From contig NZ_MABH01000134.1 in the NCBI RefSeq assembly GCF_001720585.1, positions 1 to 49,819 of the forward strand: a DNA stretch of 49,819 bases. Reading direction: 5' to 3'. Origin of the DNA: Cereibacter johrii. GTDB taxonomy: Bacteria > Pseudomonadota > Alphaproteobacteria > Rhodobacterales > Rhodobacteraceae. The translations under genes and the position numbers were made by a program. The notes under the pieces are model-generated. The model was not told where the DNA came from and made no database searches. It was given only the letters and a program-made list of their open reading frames with translations. Position 1 is the stretch's first letter. Every line of letters begins with the position of its first letter. Shown piece by piece: positions 23,656 to 33,006 of this stretch.

Positions 23656-24169
23656 GCCGCGCGGCATCATTCAGAGGCTGAATCCCGCCCCAGAAGCAAG
23701 ATCATTGGGTGCTGACCCTGGCTGCTGAACGGCGAGATCGCATACAGCCTCGCCGAAGCCTGGACCATGATCCAAGCTTGGCGGCGGCATTCATCGCAGG
23801 GCTACCGTCCCCCGGCGCCACGGGAAGTGCAATGGCCGGCTTCGCCACCCGCTCCCGCTACGCAGGCCAACTTGGCCGCGGCGAAGCAACAAGACGGTGC
23901 GAAAGAAATCCCTTTCTGTCCCAATGCGCCAGCCTTGTCGTTGTGATCGGACGATGCAAGAGCAGCGGCATGGGGGCCGCTGCAGTCTCAGCGCAAGAGA
24001 GATGTTCCCGTCAAAGGTGTTATTGCCGGCCTGCCCAGTCGGGTGGGGCGCCCGAGCTTTAAGCCTTATGCGCTGCAGAACCACATACATTTTAGCGGTG
24101 CAGTTGCCGCGCTGGTTTTCCGCTGTATCAGTGTGGCTTTCATTGGTGGCAAGCGGTCGGGAATATCAC
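23656..24169. other. Non-coding stretch with IS scar upstream of the chemoreceptor
   Basis: It contains the left copy of the inverted IS-related sequence (23812-23892). The chemoreceptor frame is open back to 23897 but that part is not protein-like. The promoter for the chemoreceptor should lie here. Confidence 0.45.
23812..23892 (+). repeat. IS-related scar, inverted partner of 26498-26580
   Basis: About 80 bases are similar (roughly four of five positions by eye) to the minus strand of 26498-26580. Shared blocks include CCGGCGCCACGGG, GTGCAATGG, and CCCGCTACGCAGGCCA. In the right copy this sequence lies just upstream of a decayed IS3 orfA, so it is probably an IS end. Confidence 0.6.
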
Positions 24170-26233
24170 ATGCGTGCTCTGCTCTGGATCCTCCGGTTTC
24201 GCGTCAAGATCACGCTCGCGCTGCTGCTGGCGGGCCTTCTGCCGGCCGCGGCCATCCTGACGCTCGACACCTCGCGCCTCCGGGAGGCCGCGCAGGCCTC
24301 GGTCGAAGCGGAGCTGAACCTCGCCGCCGACATGAAGGAGGCGCAGGTCCAGACGTGGTTCGCCACGCTGGTGCGTGTCGGTCAAAGACTCGCCGACAAT
24401 CCTGCCACGCTTGAAGCCCTCGACGAGTTAGCCCGTGGCCGGGCCGGGCTTCTGGCCGATCCCCCCTTCCGGGTCGGCGAGGCGCGACTGACCGAGCGTT
24501 ACGACCTGCAGTTGCAGGCGACGCGCGGCGCGGCTCCCGGCGCGCAGAAGGAATGGATGGCACTCGACGAGGGGGCTCGGCGGCTCCAGCATCTCTATGT
24601 CTCGGCCAACCCGAAGCCCGTGGGCGAGAAGCACCGGCTCGATGATGCCGGCGACGGCAGCGCCTATTCGGCCGCCCACCGCCGGCATCATCCGTTCCTG
24701 CGCGGCTATCTCGAACGCTTCGGCTTGTACGACCTGTTTCTGATCGAGCCCGAGAACGGCACCATCCTTTATACGGTCTTCAAGGAGACCGATTTCGGCA
24801 CCTCGCTCTTTTCCGGCCCCTACCGCGACAGCGCCTTCGCCCGGACCGCGCAGAGGATGGCGAAGGAAGGCGGGCGCGATCCGTTTCTGATCGCCGATTT
24901 CGAGCCCTATGCGCCCTCCTACAACGCGCATGCGGGCTTCATCCTGCTGCCGTTGCAGAAGGATGGCACCCTCGTCGGCATCCTCGCCTTCCAGATCCCG
25001 ATCGAGCCTCTGAACGAGATCATGCGCCGCAAGCTCGGCCGGTTCGAGACGTCGGACGGCTATCTGGTGGGGGCGGACGGGCGCCTTCGCTCGGTGCCGC
25101 GGCGGGCGGCCGGCATCGAGGTCGGGACGCCGGTGGCGGGGCCGGTGGCCGCGGCCGCGCGGGCCGGCAAGGCAGAAAGCCTCGAAGGCGCCAATTACGG
25201 CGGCGAGCCGATGGTGGCCGCGGTACGGCCCGCCCGGATCGGCGGGATGACCTGGGGGATGGTGTCCGAGATCACGGCCGAGGAAGCCTTCGCCGAGGCG
25301 CGCGCGGCGCTTCGGACGGCGAGGGTGACGGCGGCGGCTTTGGCGGGGTTGATCCTGATCGCGGGGCTTCTGCTATCGGCCTGGCTGATCCGGCCGATCC
25401 GCCGGCTGTCGCGCCACATCGAGGAGGAGGCCGGCCGTGCGGTCGAAGCACTGGGAACCGCCTCGACGCGGGTGGCAACGGCGGCCGAGAAGATGGTGGT
25501 GACCGCCGAGGAAGCCGGCCGGCAGAGCCGGGAGGTGCGGGAGAACTCGCGGCTTGCCGCCACCAATGTCGCGACCGTTGCCTCGGCGGTCGAGGAGATG
25601 TCGGCCTCGGCGCAGGAGGTGGTGCAGGGCGTGATCCGCACCAGCCGCCTGATCGAGGAGACGACGGCGCGAACCGGCGCGGCGCAAACCTCGCTCGAGG
25701 CGTTGGAGAGCGCCACCGGCCGCATCCGGGGCGTGGTCTCCTTCATCGAGGGGATCGCGCGAAAGACCGACCTTCTGGCATTGAATGCCGCGGTCGAGGC
25801 GGCACGGGCAGGCGAGGCGGGCCGCGGCTTCGCGGTGGTGGCCGAAGAGGTGCGCAAGCTTGCCGCGCTGACCACCAGTTCCACCGGCGAGATCGCCGCC
25901 GAGGTGGGGGCGGTGACGGGCGCGGTCGAGGCCAATGGCGCGGCCGTGCGCGGTATCGTCGAGGCGGTCGGGCAGGTGCAGGCGCAGGCGCGGCTGATTT
26001 CCGTCGCGGCCGGGCAGCAGGGCGCCGTCGCGGCCGAAATCGCCTCGCGAATGGCCGACACCGCAGAGCGCGTGGCCCGCGTCGATCAAGGAATTGCCGG
26101 CGTCGAGGAGGCCTCGACCGATGCGGCCGCCACCGCAAAGGGGCTGACGGCCGAGATGGAGACGATGGACGCCGCCGCTGAGGGCATGGGCGCGGCCGTG
26201 ACCGACTTCGCCGTGATGGTGCGTGACCTCTGA
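24170..26233 (+). CDS. Methyl-accepting chemotaxis protein with periplasmic Cache-type sensor
   Basis: 687-residue chemoreceptor. Helix 1 (about 9-27) is followed by a large periplasmic domain (about 30-380) of double-Cache style ([49 protein letters not shown]). Helix 2 lies at about 384-404. The cytoplasmic coiled coil has the conserved signalling tip ([20 protein letters not shown], then [15 protein letters not shown]) at about 523-565. ATG at 24170 is chosen because the membrane helix follows at once. Upstream frame residues are not conserved. No HAMP motif is obvious. The C-terminus lacks a CheR-docking pentapeptide. The ligand is unknown. The gene stands alone between inverted IS scars, so it may have been moved here. 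Confidence 0.88.
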   Translation: MRALLWILRFRVKITLALLLAGLLPAAAILTLDTSRLREAAQASVEAELNLAADMKEAQVQTWFATLVRVGQRLADNPATLEALDELARGRAGLLADPPFRVGEARLTERYDLQLQATRGAAPGAQKEWMALDEGARRLQHLYVSANPKPVGEKHRLDDAGDGSAYSAAHRRHHPFLRGYLERFGLYDLFLIEPENGTILYTVFKETDFGTSLFSGPYRDSAFARTAQRMAKEGGRDPFLIADFEPYAPSYNAHAGFILLPLQKDGTLVGILAFQIPIEPLNEIMRRKLGRFETSDGYLVGADGRLRSVPRRAAGIEVGTPVAGPVAAAARAGKAESLEGANYGGEPMVAAVRPARIGGMTWGMVSEITAEEAFAEARAALRTARVTAAALAGLILIAGLLLSAWLIRPIRRLSRHIEEEAGRAVEALGTASTRVATAAEKMVVTAEEAGRQSREVRENSRLAATNVATVASAVEEMSASAQEVVQGVIRTSRLIEETTARTGAAQTSLEALESATGRIRGVVSFIEGIARKTDLLALNAAVEAARAGEAGRGFAVVAEEVRKLAALTTSSTGEIAAEVGAVTGAVEANGAAVRGIVEAVGQVQAQARLISVAAGQQGAVAAEIASRMADTAERVARVDQGIAGVEEASTDAAATAKGLTAEMETMDAAAEGMGAAVTDFAVMVRDL

Positions 26234-26235
26234 TC

Positions 26236-26450
26236 ATGCCACATCCAGAGGGCGACCTTGTTGCTGGTGGACGCCATCGTTCCTCCGTCACGGCGACGCT
26301 TCTGCCTTGAAGCATGAGCCGTCGCCAACGATAGAGCACTCAGGCGCCACGCCGTTGCGGCGGTTCATGACCGAAATGCGGACCGATCCGCCTGTGTCTC
26401 CTTGACGATCCCGAAGCTTCTCGGCGGTCGTCCAGCGGCGGCGGTGGCCT
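26236..26450 (-). pseudogene. Decayed IS3-family transposase orfA
   Basis: Read on the minus strand, fragments in different frames line up with an IS3 OrfA: RRRWTTAEKLR, then IVKETQ, then NRRNGVAPE, then LYRWRRLMLQGRSVAVTEE, then TSNKVALWM. At least three frameshifts separate them. The fragment stops two bases from the chemoreceptor stop codon, so the IS was cut at that point. Non-functional. Confidence 0.7.
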
Positions 26451-26497
26451 GCCCCCTTGAGGTGGTCCGGTTCCGATCTGAGCGCATGACGGGTTTT

Positions 26498-26580
26498 GTC
26501 GCCACGGTCGAGGTGGCCTGCGTAGCGGGTGGGGGTGGCAAGCCGACCATTGCACCGCCCGTGGCGCCGGGTGCAAGCGG
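26498..26580 (-). repeat. IS-related scar, inverted partner of 23812-23892
   Basis: Lies just upstream of the decayed IS3 orfA and is the natural left-end region of that IS. Together with 23812-23892 it brackets the chemoreceptor gene in inverted orientation. Confidence 0.6.
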
Positions 26581-26624
26581 TGGTCTTCCCCATTGATGTC
26601 GTTGGTTCCGGCTTGACGCTCGTT

Positions 26625-27060
26625 GGCGGATCCTTCGCGCGAAAGAGCGCGGAGAATGGTCATGGGTGAATGATTTGTCGGGTCGTTCCGGATCCTGGAC
26701 GAGCCGATGAGACGCGGACGTGGCCGGACGAGGAGAAGCTCCGGATCGTGATGGAGAGCTACGTGCCGGGGACGCGTGTCGGGGATGTGGCGCGGAAGTA
26801 TCGGCTCCTGCCGTCGCAACTCACGACCTGGCGGCGGATGGCTCGGGAGGGGCGGTTCGGCCTTCCGGAGGAGGCGCCGGGGAGCCCGGATGCCGGCGAG
26901 TTCGTACCGCTGAAGGTGGAGGCCGAGCCGCGCACGAGCCGCCCTTCGCAGGACGAGCGGATCGAGATCGAAGCGGGCGGCGTGACGATCCGCCTGTCCG
27001 GCTCCACGCCGGCGGCCCGCGTGGCGGAGATCGCGTCGGCGCTGGTGCTGCGCGGATGGC
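26625..27060 (+). pseudogene. IS66-family orfA, truncated at its 3' end
   Basis: From 26670 the frame reads RTWPDEEKLRIVMESYVPG, then GDVARKYRLLPSQLTTWRRMAR, and later IEIEAGGVTIRLSGSTPAARVAEI, the standard OrfA (TnpA) of IS66 elements with its helix-turn-helix. After about 27045 the homology stops and the frame runs into unrelated codons. OrfB and the large transposase OrfC are absent. The segment 26625-26760 is also similar to the minus strand of 36950-37085, so two inward-pointing IS66 ends flank the next 10 kb. Confidence 0.75.
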
Positions 27061-27189
27061 CATCGCCGGCGTCGCGGGCTTCGAGATCTCGGCCGCCAAG
27101 GTGCGGATCAGCATGACCAACGCGGGCGCCGAGATCTATTCCCGCGAGATCGCGATGCAGGACGAGACGGTGGTAGGCGACTGACCCTA

Positions 27190-27442
27190 ATGTGCTTTGG
27201 AATGATCGGACGCCTCCGGCGAGCAAGCCCTTGCTCTGCCGACACGGAACAATCCGCCACTCCTGATCGAAGCCCGGCAAGTCCTCACGCCCAACCTCGG
27301 CATCGATCAAGATGGGTGAGTATCCATGCTGCTCGCATTGGCGCAGGATCGCCCTGCGCCGCTCCAGAGCATCTTTCCAATTGATGTCCTGCACTGGTAA
27401 ATGATCTGGCGCGGAGATCTCAAATTTTGTCAACCCAATCAA
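27190..27442 (-). pseudogene. N-terminal fragment of an unidentified protein
   Basis: About 84 codons (IGLTKFEISAPDHLPVQDI ... RRRAILRQCEQHGYSPILID ... EWRIVPCRQSKGLLAGGV) look protein-coding and have the lower GC of the neighbouring glycosylation genes. The frame then passes into antisense IS66 DNA, so the gene was probably cut by that insertion. The start would be TTG at 27442-27440; no ribosome-binding site is obvious. Possibly a third member of the 27460-29351 cluster. The stretch 27061-27189 holds no gene. Confidence 0.38.
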
Positions 27443-27459
27443 ATTTCCGCGGGCAAAAG

Positions 27460-28341
27460 CTACGGATGGGATCGGGAGATCCGGGGATCGAATGGATATC
27501 CGATATCGAGCAAAGCCGACACCGGCGACAGGCAGCCCAGGGCGATGCCGCGCGAAGCGGCGACCTGCTGCGCTGCAACGAAGCCGCTCAGAATTCTATC
27601 CATGCCCCGAACAATGCCTGACGGGGCCATTTCCCTTGCGGTCTCGTAGAACCGGGGACCGGACGCGTTCTTCAGGTCGATCCCGGCAAGCGATATCCTT
27701 GCCGGCTTTGCTGCCAGGGCGAACTGCATCGCGGAGAGGGCGACCGTGCCGGCAGGGACGACACCGACCTCCGGTGCAAGGGAGAGACGGCGCGTGGTGT
27801 CAAGGATCGAGATCAGGCTCGGATCCGTTTCCCTTCGGCGCACCTCATGAACCGGCTTAAGCAGGTTATCGATCAGTGATACCTTGCGATCCTTGAGGAA
27901 CTCCCTGTCCTGTTCCAAGATCGCCCGTATGGCACCGGGCGACAGCAAAAGACCGCAGTCAGGGCCGACATCACGAAGCATCGAAAAGTGACGCCAGATG
28001 AATCTCTCGTCTTCCACGGCGACGAAGAGCGGAGCGACATGAGGAGCGAGCCCTGCAGCTCCATTCAACAGGATGGCACTGCGTGTCGGCAGCTGCGATA
28101 CGTCCTGATCGCGCAGGGAGGGGCCGGATCCCACAATCACGATCTCGTCAGTATCCTGAAAGCAGGCGGGCACCAATCGCCCGACATTCCCCCCGAGGTA
28201 TGTGATCTTGCCGTGGGCCCGGTCGATATGCAAACCGAAGGCCGTTTCCTGCCAATGAGCCCGATCTCGGCCGGCGAAGATGGAGTATCCCAACTTGATT
28301 GCCCTGCGCTTCAGCGGCCTGTCGGATAAACCTGTCCTCAT
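27460..28341 (-). CDS. DUF115/MptE-like protein, probable glycan or surface-modification enzyme
   Basis: 293 residues. The motif EIVIVGSGPSLRDQDVSQL followed by AILLNGAAGLAP and PLFVAVEDERFI matches the DUF115/MptE-like nucleotide-sugar-binding fold seen in motility-accessory and glycan-transfer proteins. A second motif, ARISLAGIDLKN, completes the Rossmann-like domain. There are no membrane helices, and ATG at 28341-28339 gives a conventional start. It is 95 bases downstream of the GT8 gene on the same strand, so the two probably modify a surface glycan. Its GC content is lower than flanks. The exact reaction is unknown. Confidence 0.62.
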   Translation of the reverse strand: MRTGLSDRPLKRRAIKLGYSIFAGRDRAHWQETAFGLHIDRAHGKITYLGGNVGRLVPACFQDTDEIVIVGSGPSLRDQDVSQLPTRSAILLNGAAGLAPHVAPLFVAVEDERFIWRHFSMLRDVGPDCGLLLSPGAIRAILEQDREFLKDRKVSLIDNLLKPVHEVRRRETDPSLISILDTTRRLSLAPEVGVVPAGTVALSAMQFALAAKPARISLAGIDLKNASGPRFYETAREMAPSGIVRGMDRILSGFVAAQQVAASRGIALGCLSPVSALLDIGYPFDPRISRSHP

Positions 28342-28436
28342 ATCTGCGCTCCTCTTTGCGAGCCTCTGACCTACTTCCTCACAGATTTGCGTGACCGCAT
28401 CTCCTCAAGCGCTTGCAACGATCGATGGCGGGCAAG

Positions 28437-29351
28437 CTAGAACGCAAGCTCTGGGTATCTTTCCGCAAAAGCAGCAAGCTCTCGTCTATAAGAAAAGACC
28501 GCCCTCGCGCGTGGCGACCAGAAATCGTACTGCGCCTTTTTCCATGGCTTCGCAGGGCCGTGAAAGTGAATGATCGCGTCGCGAGCATATGTCAGCTCTG
28601 CAGGTGCAGGGCCGAGCTTCTCGGCATAGCGCCTCTGGCGGGACGTGCGCGACCAGGACGAATTATAGGCTGGATCGATAAGTCGGACGCGCCCTGCAAA
28701 CACGTTATTCAAATGGTCTTGATCTCCCAAGGTCCATTTGGACGCGCGATCCAGATCCTGCATGGCCGAGCACAGACTGTGATCTGCCGCGATGGCACTG
28801 GCGTCAAGCAGGAGTACACCGGCATTGAAATATGTCGACGCGTCCGCGCCTGACATACACCTCGCCTCCTCTTCGAGTCGCGCACGATTTCGATCGTTAG
28901 CAGGCGTACCCCTTGCCAGCCTTTTCGAAACCACATAGTCCCGCACTCCCGCCAAGGGAAATCCTTGCATATCGAGCGAGAAGAGTGGCGATAAATCATC
29001 CACTACTCGCACGTCCCCATCCAGATAGAGAACGCGGCCGGTGAGCTTTTTAGGAATGAGAAGCCGCCCCATCGTGGCCTCGGAGATATAGGTTCCCACG
29101 GGCTTGGCTCCTGCGAGGTCTGCCCCCTCCAGTCTTAGCGGGCGCAGGACGACATTGGCATTGCAGGAAGCTACCTGCTCAACCATGCTCCAGTGCCAGT
29201 CGTCTAGCGCGTTTCCCCAGAAGTGCAGTTCGGCATTGCCCCTGAAACGGCGCAGCATGGTCCAGGCCGTGAACAGCGTGGGCTTCAGCATCCTGTCGTC
29301 AGTGATCAACACGATGCGCGGCAGGTCCGGGTTGGCTGTGTCGAGAGGCAT
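28437..29351 (-). CDS. Glycosyltransferase family 8
   Basis: 304 residues. The GT8 marks are clear: LYLDGDVRVVDDLSPLF carries the DxD metal site, ADASTYFNAGVLLLD and TLGDQDHLNNVFAG are the core motifs, and IIHFHGPAKPWKKA holds the C-terminal histidine. The enzyme would add a hexose from a UDP- or similar donor to a surface polysaccharide or lipopolysaccharide core in the cytoplasm. ATG at 29351-29349 is preferred over a TTG four codons upstream. It lies between a gene fragment (15 bases upstream) and the DUF115-like gene. Codon use and lower GC suggest transfer. Confidence 0.85.
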   Translation of the reverse strand: MPLDTANPDLPRIVLITDDRMLKPTLFTAWTMLRRFRGNAELHFWGNALDDWHWSMVEQVASCNANVVLRPLRLEGADLAGAKPVGTYISEATMGRLLIPKKLTGRVLYLDGDVRVVDDLSPLFSLDMQGFPLAGVRDYVVSKRLARGTPANDRNRARLEEEARCMSGADASTYFNAGVLLLDASAIAADHSLCSAMQDLDRASKWTLGDQDHLNNVFAGRVRLIDPAYNSSWSRTSRQRRYAEKLGPAPAELTYARDAIIHFHGPAKPWKKAQYDFWSPRARAVFSYRRELAAFAERYPELAF

Positions 29352-29366
29352 CGTCCGTTCCAAGAG

Positions 29367-29567
29367 CTACTGTCTTCGCGCCGCTTTCTCCACCTTCGCG
29401 CGGACAGAAACAAGAGACGCCGGACCTCTGCGACCGACCAGACGGATTTGTGACTCACGATCTGCCAGCGCGGCAAGCCATGCAGCGCAGCCTTCAAGGA
29501 TCACGGTGCCGCTGACCAAGCTCTGCGCGCGGTTCGGCGTGCCCGGGCGATCGACCCTGTGGCGATA
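29367..29567 (-). pseudogene. C-terminal fragment of an unidentified protein upstream of the GT8 gene
   Basis: Directly after the P-type ATPase stop, an open frame reads GTPNRAQSLVSGTVILEGCA, then ALADRESQIRLVGRRGPASL and VRAKVEKAARRQ before TAG at 29369-29367. The third positions look coding. It has no start of its own and borders the ATPase stop exactly, so it is probably the tail of a gene removed by a rearrangement. It may belong to the glycosylation cluster. Confidence 0.4.
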
Positions 29568-32201
29568 TCATCCCTGCGTTCCTGCCCTCCGCCTGAGACC
29601 GAGCCGGATCTGCTTCTCGATCTCGACGATGGCCAGAAAGATCGCGCCCACGGCAACGACAATCAGGCCGTCCGCCACCGGAACCGCCTCGGTCCCGAGA
29701 ATGCGCTGCAGGAACGGCACATAGGTGACCGCGAACTGCGCCGAGGTGATGGCGATCACCACGATCCAGACCACCTTCGTCCCCCGCACGGCGGCCCAGG
29801 TCAGCGAGGTGCCGTGAATGTTGCGGATGAAGAAGAGGTGGCAGATCTCCAGCACAACCAGCGTGTTCAACGCGATGGTCTGGGCGAGCGGAAGCGGATA
29901 GCCCCTGTCCAGCGCGTAGGTGAACATGCCGAAGACCGCGGCGAGGAACAGCAGCGCCACCAGAACCACATGCCACACCAGCTCGCCCGAGAGGATCGGC
30001 GCCTCGCGTGGGCGGGGCGGGCGGGCCATGGTGCCCCTCTCGGTCGGCTCGAACGCAAGGGCAAGGCCCAGGGTGATGCCGGTGATCAGGTTGATCCAGA
30101 GGATCTGCACCGCGGACATGGGCAGGGCCATGCCCGCCACCAGCGCCGTGATCACCACCAGCGCCTCGCCCGCATTCGTGGGAAGGGTCCAGCTGATGAC
30201 CTTCTTGAGGTTGTCGTAGACGGTGCGCCCCTCGCGCACCGCTGCCGCGATGGTGGCGAAGTTGTCGTCGGCCAGCACCAGGTCGGCCGCCTCCTTCGCT
30301 GCCTCGGATCCCTTGAGGCCCATGGCAATGCCGGCATCGGCGCGTTTCAGGGCGGGCGCGTCGTTCACCCCGTCGCCGGTCATGGCGACCGACAGGCCGT
30401 TTGCCTGCAGCGCGGTGACGAGGCGCAGCTTGTCCTCGGGGCTGGTGCGGGCAAAGACGTCGACGCCCTGCACCTCCAGCGCCAGTTGCGCCTCGTCCAG
30501 CCGGTCGAGGTCGGCCCCGGTCAGCACGCGCTGCGGGTTCTCCAGCCCGATCTGCGCGGCGATGGCAGCGGCGGTCCCCGCATGGTCGCCCGTGATCATC
30601 TTGACCCGGATGCCGGCGGCGCGGCACTCGGCCACGGCGGCCACCGCCTCGGGGCGCGGAGGGTCGATCAGCCCGACGAGACCGAGAAAGGAGAGGCCGG
30701 TTTCCAGCGCGGCCGCGTCGATGCGGGCGCTCGTCTCGGGCTTCTCCGCCAGCGCCAGCACACGCAGGCCGCGCCGCGCCATCGCCTCGGCCCGGTCGTG
30801 CCAACGGGCCCGGTCGGCATCGCCGCACATGCTCAGGACACGTTCGGGCGCGCCTTTCACATGGATCATCCGGCCCTCGGGGCCTTCCGTCAGCACCGCC
30901 ATGAAGCGATGGCGGCTGTCGAAAGGAATGGCATCCAACCGGGTCGCGGCAAGGCCGCCGGCGGCCTTGCCCGCGAAGGCCAGCAGCGCACCTTCCATCG
31001 GGTCGCCCTCGGCCGACCAGACGCCGCTCCGGTCGTGCAGGGCCGCGTCGTTGCACAGCGCGGCCGCGCGGGCCAGCCGCGTCAGGTCGCCCGGAGGGGT
31101 GATCTCGCCGGTCGGGGCATAGCCCTCGCCGCCGATGCGGAAGGCGCCATCGGGCGTTTCCGCGGCGACCACCACCATCTCGTTGCGCGTGAGCGTGCCG
31201 GTCTTGTCGGTGCAGATGACAGAGACCGAGCCGATGGATTCGATCGCCGGCAAGCGGCGCACGATGGCGTTGCGCCGTGCCATGGCCTGAACGCCAATCG
31301 CCAGCGTGATCGTCATCACCGCCGGCAGACCCTCGGGGATGGCGGCCACGGCTATGGCCACGACCGTCATGAACAGGTCGACGAACACCATGTGGCCGAC
31401 GAAATAGCCCCAGAGCAGGAGGAGCGCCGCAACGAGCAGGATGAGGAAGGACAGCCAGCGCGCGAAATGGTCCATCTGCGCGACCAGCGGAGTGGTCAGC
31501 TGCTCCACCCCCGCCAGGAGGCTGCCGATGCGCCCGATCTCGGTCGCAGGGCCAGTGGCGGTGACGACCCCGCGGGCCGCGCCTTGCGTCACCAGCGTGC
31601 CCGACCAGAGCATCGAGCGGCGGTCGCCCAGCGCGGCATCGGCCGCGACGGGCGATGTCGCCTTCTCGACCGGGACGGACTCGCCCGTCAGGATCGCCTC
31701 CTGCGCCGCGAGGCCGCGCGCCTCGATCAGGCGCAGGTCGGCCGGGACCTTGTCGCCGGCCTCCAGCAGGACGATGTCGCCGGGCACGAGATGAGCGCCG
31801 TCGATCGAGACGCGCCGTCCGTTGCGCAGGACGGCGGCGCGGGGGGCCAGCATCCCGCGGATTGCCGCCATGGCGGATTCCGCCTTGCCCTCCTGGATGA
31901 AGCCGATGACCGCATTGGCCAGAACGACCGCCAGGATCACGCCGGTGTCGATCCAGTGCTGCAGCGCCGCCGTCACGACCGAGGCCACGAGCAACACATA
32001 GATCAGCACATTGTTGAACTGCGCGAGGAAGCGCCGGATCGGGCCGCGCGTGCGCGCCTCGGGCAGGCGGTTCGGCCCGTGGCGTGCCAGTCGGGCGGCG
32101 GCCTCGGCGTCGGTCAGGCCTTCGGGGCGGGCGTCGAGGGCCGTGAGGCAGGCTTCGGCGGGGCGGCTGTGCGGGTCCGTCAGGAACATCGGCCGGCTCA
32201 T
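29568..32201 (-). CDS. Cation-transporting P-type ATPase, type II (Ca2+-ATPase-like)
   Basis: 877-residue inner-membrane pump. Order: cytoplasmic N-terminus with an ALTDAEAAARLARHGPN-type cation-ATPase N domain; helices 1-2; actuator with LTGES; helix 4 motif VAAIPEGLPAV; phosphorylation site CTDKTGTLTRNE with D332; hinge MTGDGVNDAPALKRADAGIAMG; then six C-terminal helices. The PEGLP motif is that of type II (Ca2+, Na+/K+) pumps and not the CPC of heavy-metal pumps. Transported ion is most likely Ca2+ or Mn2+. The ATG at 32201 overlaps the SDR stop as ATGA, so translation is coupled. No frameshift is visible. Confidence 0.88.
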   Translation of the reverse strand: MSRPMFLTDPHSRPAEACLTALDARPEGLTDAEAAARLARHGPNRLPEARTRGPIRRFLAQFNNVLIYVLLVASVVTAALQHWIDTGVILAVVLANAVIGFIQEGKAESAMAAIRGMLAPRAAVLRNGRRVSIDGAHLVPGDIVLLEAGDKVPADLRLIEARGLAAQEAILTGESVPVEKATSPVAADAALGDRRSMLWSGTLVTQGAARGVVTATGPATEIGRIGSLLAGVEQLTTPLVAQMDHFARWLSFLILLVAALLLLWGYFVGHMVFVDLFMTVVAIAVAAIPEGLPAVMTITLAIGVQAMARRNAIVRRLPAIESIGSVSVICTDKTGTLTRNEMVVVAAETPDGAFRIGGEGYAPTGEITPPGDLTRLARAAALCNDAALHDRSGVWSAEGDPMEGALLAFAGKAAGGLAATRLDAIPFDSRHRFMAVLTEGPEGRMIHVKGAPERVLSMCGDADRARWHDRAEAMARRGLRVLALAEKPETSARIDAAALETGLSFLGLVGLIDPPRPEAVAAVAECRAAGIRVKMITGDHAGTAAAIAAQIGLENPQRVLTGADLDRLDEAQLALEVQGVDVFARTSPEDKLRLVTALQANGLSVAMTGDGVNDAPALKRADAGIAMGLKGSEAAKEAADLVLADDNFATIAAAVREGRTVYDNLKKVISWTLPTNAGEALVVITALVAGMALPMSAVQILWINLITGITLGLALAFEPTERGTMARPPRPREAPILSGELVWHVVLVALLFLAAVFGMFTYALDRGYPLPLAQTIALNTLVVLEICHLFFIRNIHGTSLTWAAVRGTKVVWIVVIAITSAQFAVTYVPFLQRILGTEAVPVADGLIVVAVGAIFLAIVEIEKQIRLGLRRRAGTQG

Positions 32202-32968
32202 CGCGCGGTGTAGCCGCCGTCCACGACCAGTTCGGCCCCGGTCACGAACTTCGCCTCGTCCGAGGCGAGATAGACCGCAGCCCAAGCAATGTCGTCGGGT
32301 TCGCCCATATGTCCCAGCGGATGGACCGCCCCCGCGGCGGCCCTTGCGGCCACGGGATCGTCCGAGCTGGCGGCGAGGTGCTTCTCGACCATCGGCGTCC
32401 AGATGTAGCCGGGGTGGATCGAGTTCACGCGGATCCGCTCGGGCGCATAGGTGATCGCGTCGTTCTTCGTCATCAGCCGCACCGCACCCTTCGAGGCGTG
32501 GTAGGCGGCGAGACCGCCCACGCCGACCAGCCCCGCGATGGAGGACAGGTTGACGATCGACCCGCCCCCCGCCGCGCGCAGATGCGGGATCGCGTGCTTG
32601 GTGCCGAAGAGGACGCCCTTGACGTTGACCGCCTGAACGCGGTCCCATTCCTCTTCGCTGACCGCGTCGGTCGCCTTGGGAGAGCCCGAGATGCCGGCGT
32701 TGTTGATCATGACATGCAGCCCGCCGAAGCGATCCGCGGCGGCCTCGATGGCTGTGCGCATCGCAGCCTCGTCGGCCACATCGACACGCCAGAAGGCGAC
32801 CTCGCGCCCGCTGGCCGCCAGCTCGTCTGCCAGCGCCCGGCCCTCGGGCTCCAGCAGGTCGAAGATGGCGACTTTCGCGCCCTCGCCGGCCATGCGCTCG
32901 ACACAGGCGCGACCGATGCCGACGGCGCCTCCGGTCACGATGACGGTCTTTCCATACAAGCGGTCCAT
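32198..32968 (-). CDS. SDR-family oxidoreductase (classical short-chain dehydrogenase)
   Basis: 256 residues. Cofactor motif TGGAVGIG, then NNAG, catalytic Ser in LSSIAG, YHASK catalytic Tyr/Lys pair, and a C-terminal GAELVVDGG. The aspartate after strand 2 (IFDL) suggests NAD+ over NADP+. AAGGAG lies seven bases before the ATG at 32968-32966. It is placed between a small unknown gene (38 bases upstream) and the P-type ATPase (4-base overlap). Substrate is unknown; the context gives no clear metabolic partner. Confidence 0.88.
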   Translation of the reverse strand: MDRLYGKTVIVTGGAVGIGRACVERMAGEGAKVAIFDLLEPEGRALADELAASGREVAFWRVDVADEAAMRTAIEAAADRFGGLHVMINNAGISGSPKATDAVSEEEWDRVQAVNVKGVLFGTKHAIPHLRAAGGGSIVNLSSIAGLVGVGGLAAYHASKGAVRLMTKNDAITYAPERIRVNSIHPGYIWTPMVEKHLAASSDDPVAARAAAGAVHPLGHMGEPDDIAWAAVYLASDEAKFVTGAELVVDGGYTAR

Positions 32969-33006
32969 GATCGTACTCCTTGACGGTTAACAGTGGGGCC
33001 GCCCGA

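Noticed and set aside
27061-27184. Short plus-strand protein tail (GFEISAAKVRISMTNAGAEI)
   Set aside because: It looks somewhat protein-like but continues from IS66 codons without a start, and I cannot link it to any family; not enough to call a gene.
29559-32213. 884-codon plus-strand frame across the P-type ATPase
   Set aside because: Repetitive Asp/Gly/His/Arg composition typical of an antisense high-GC frame; the minus strand carries all P-type ATPase motifs.
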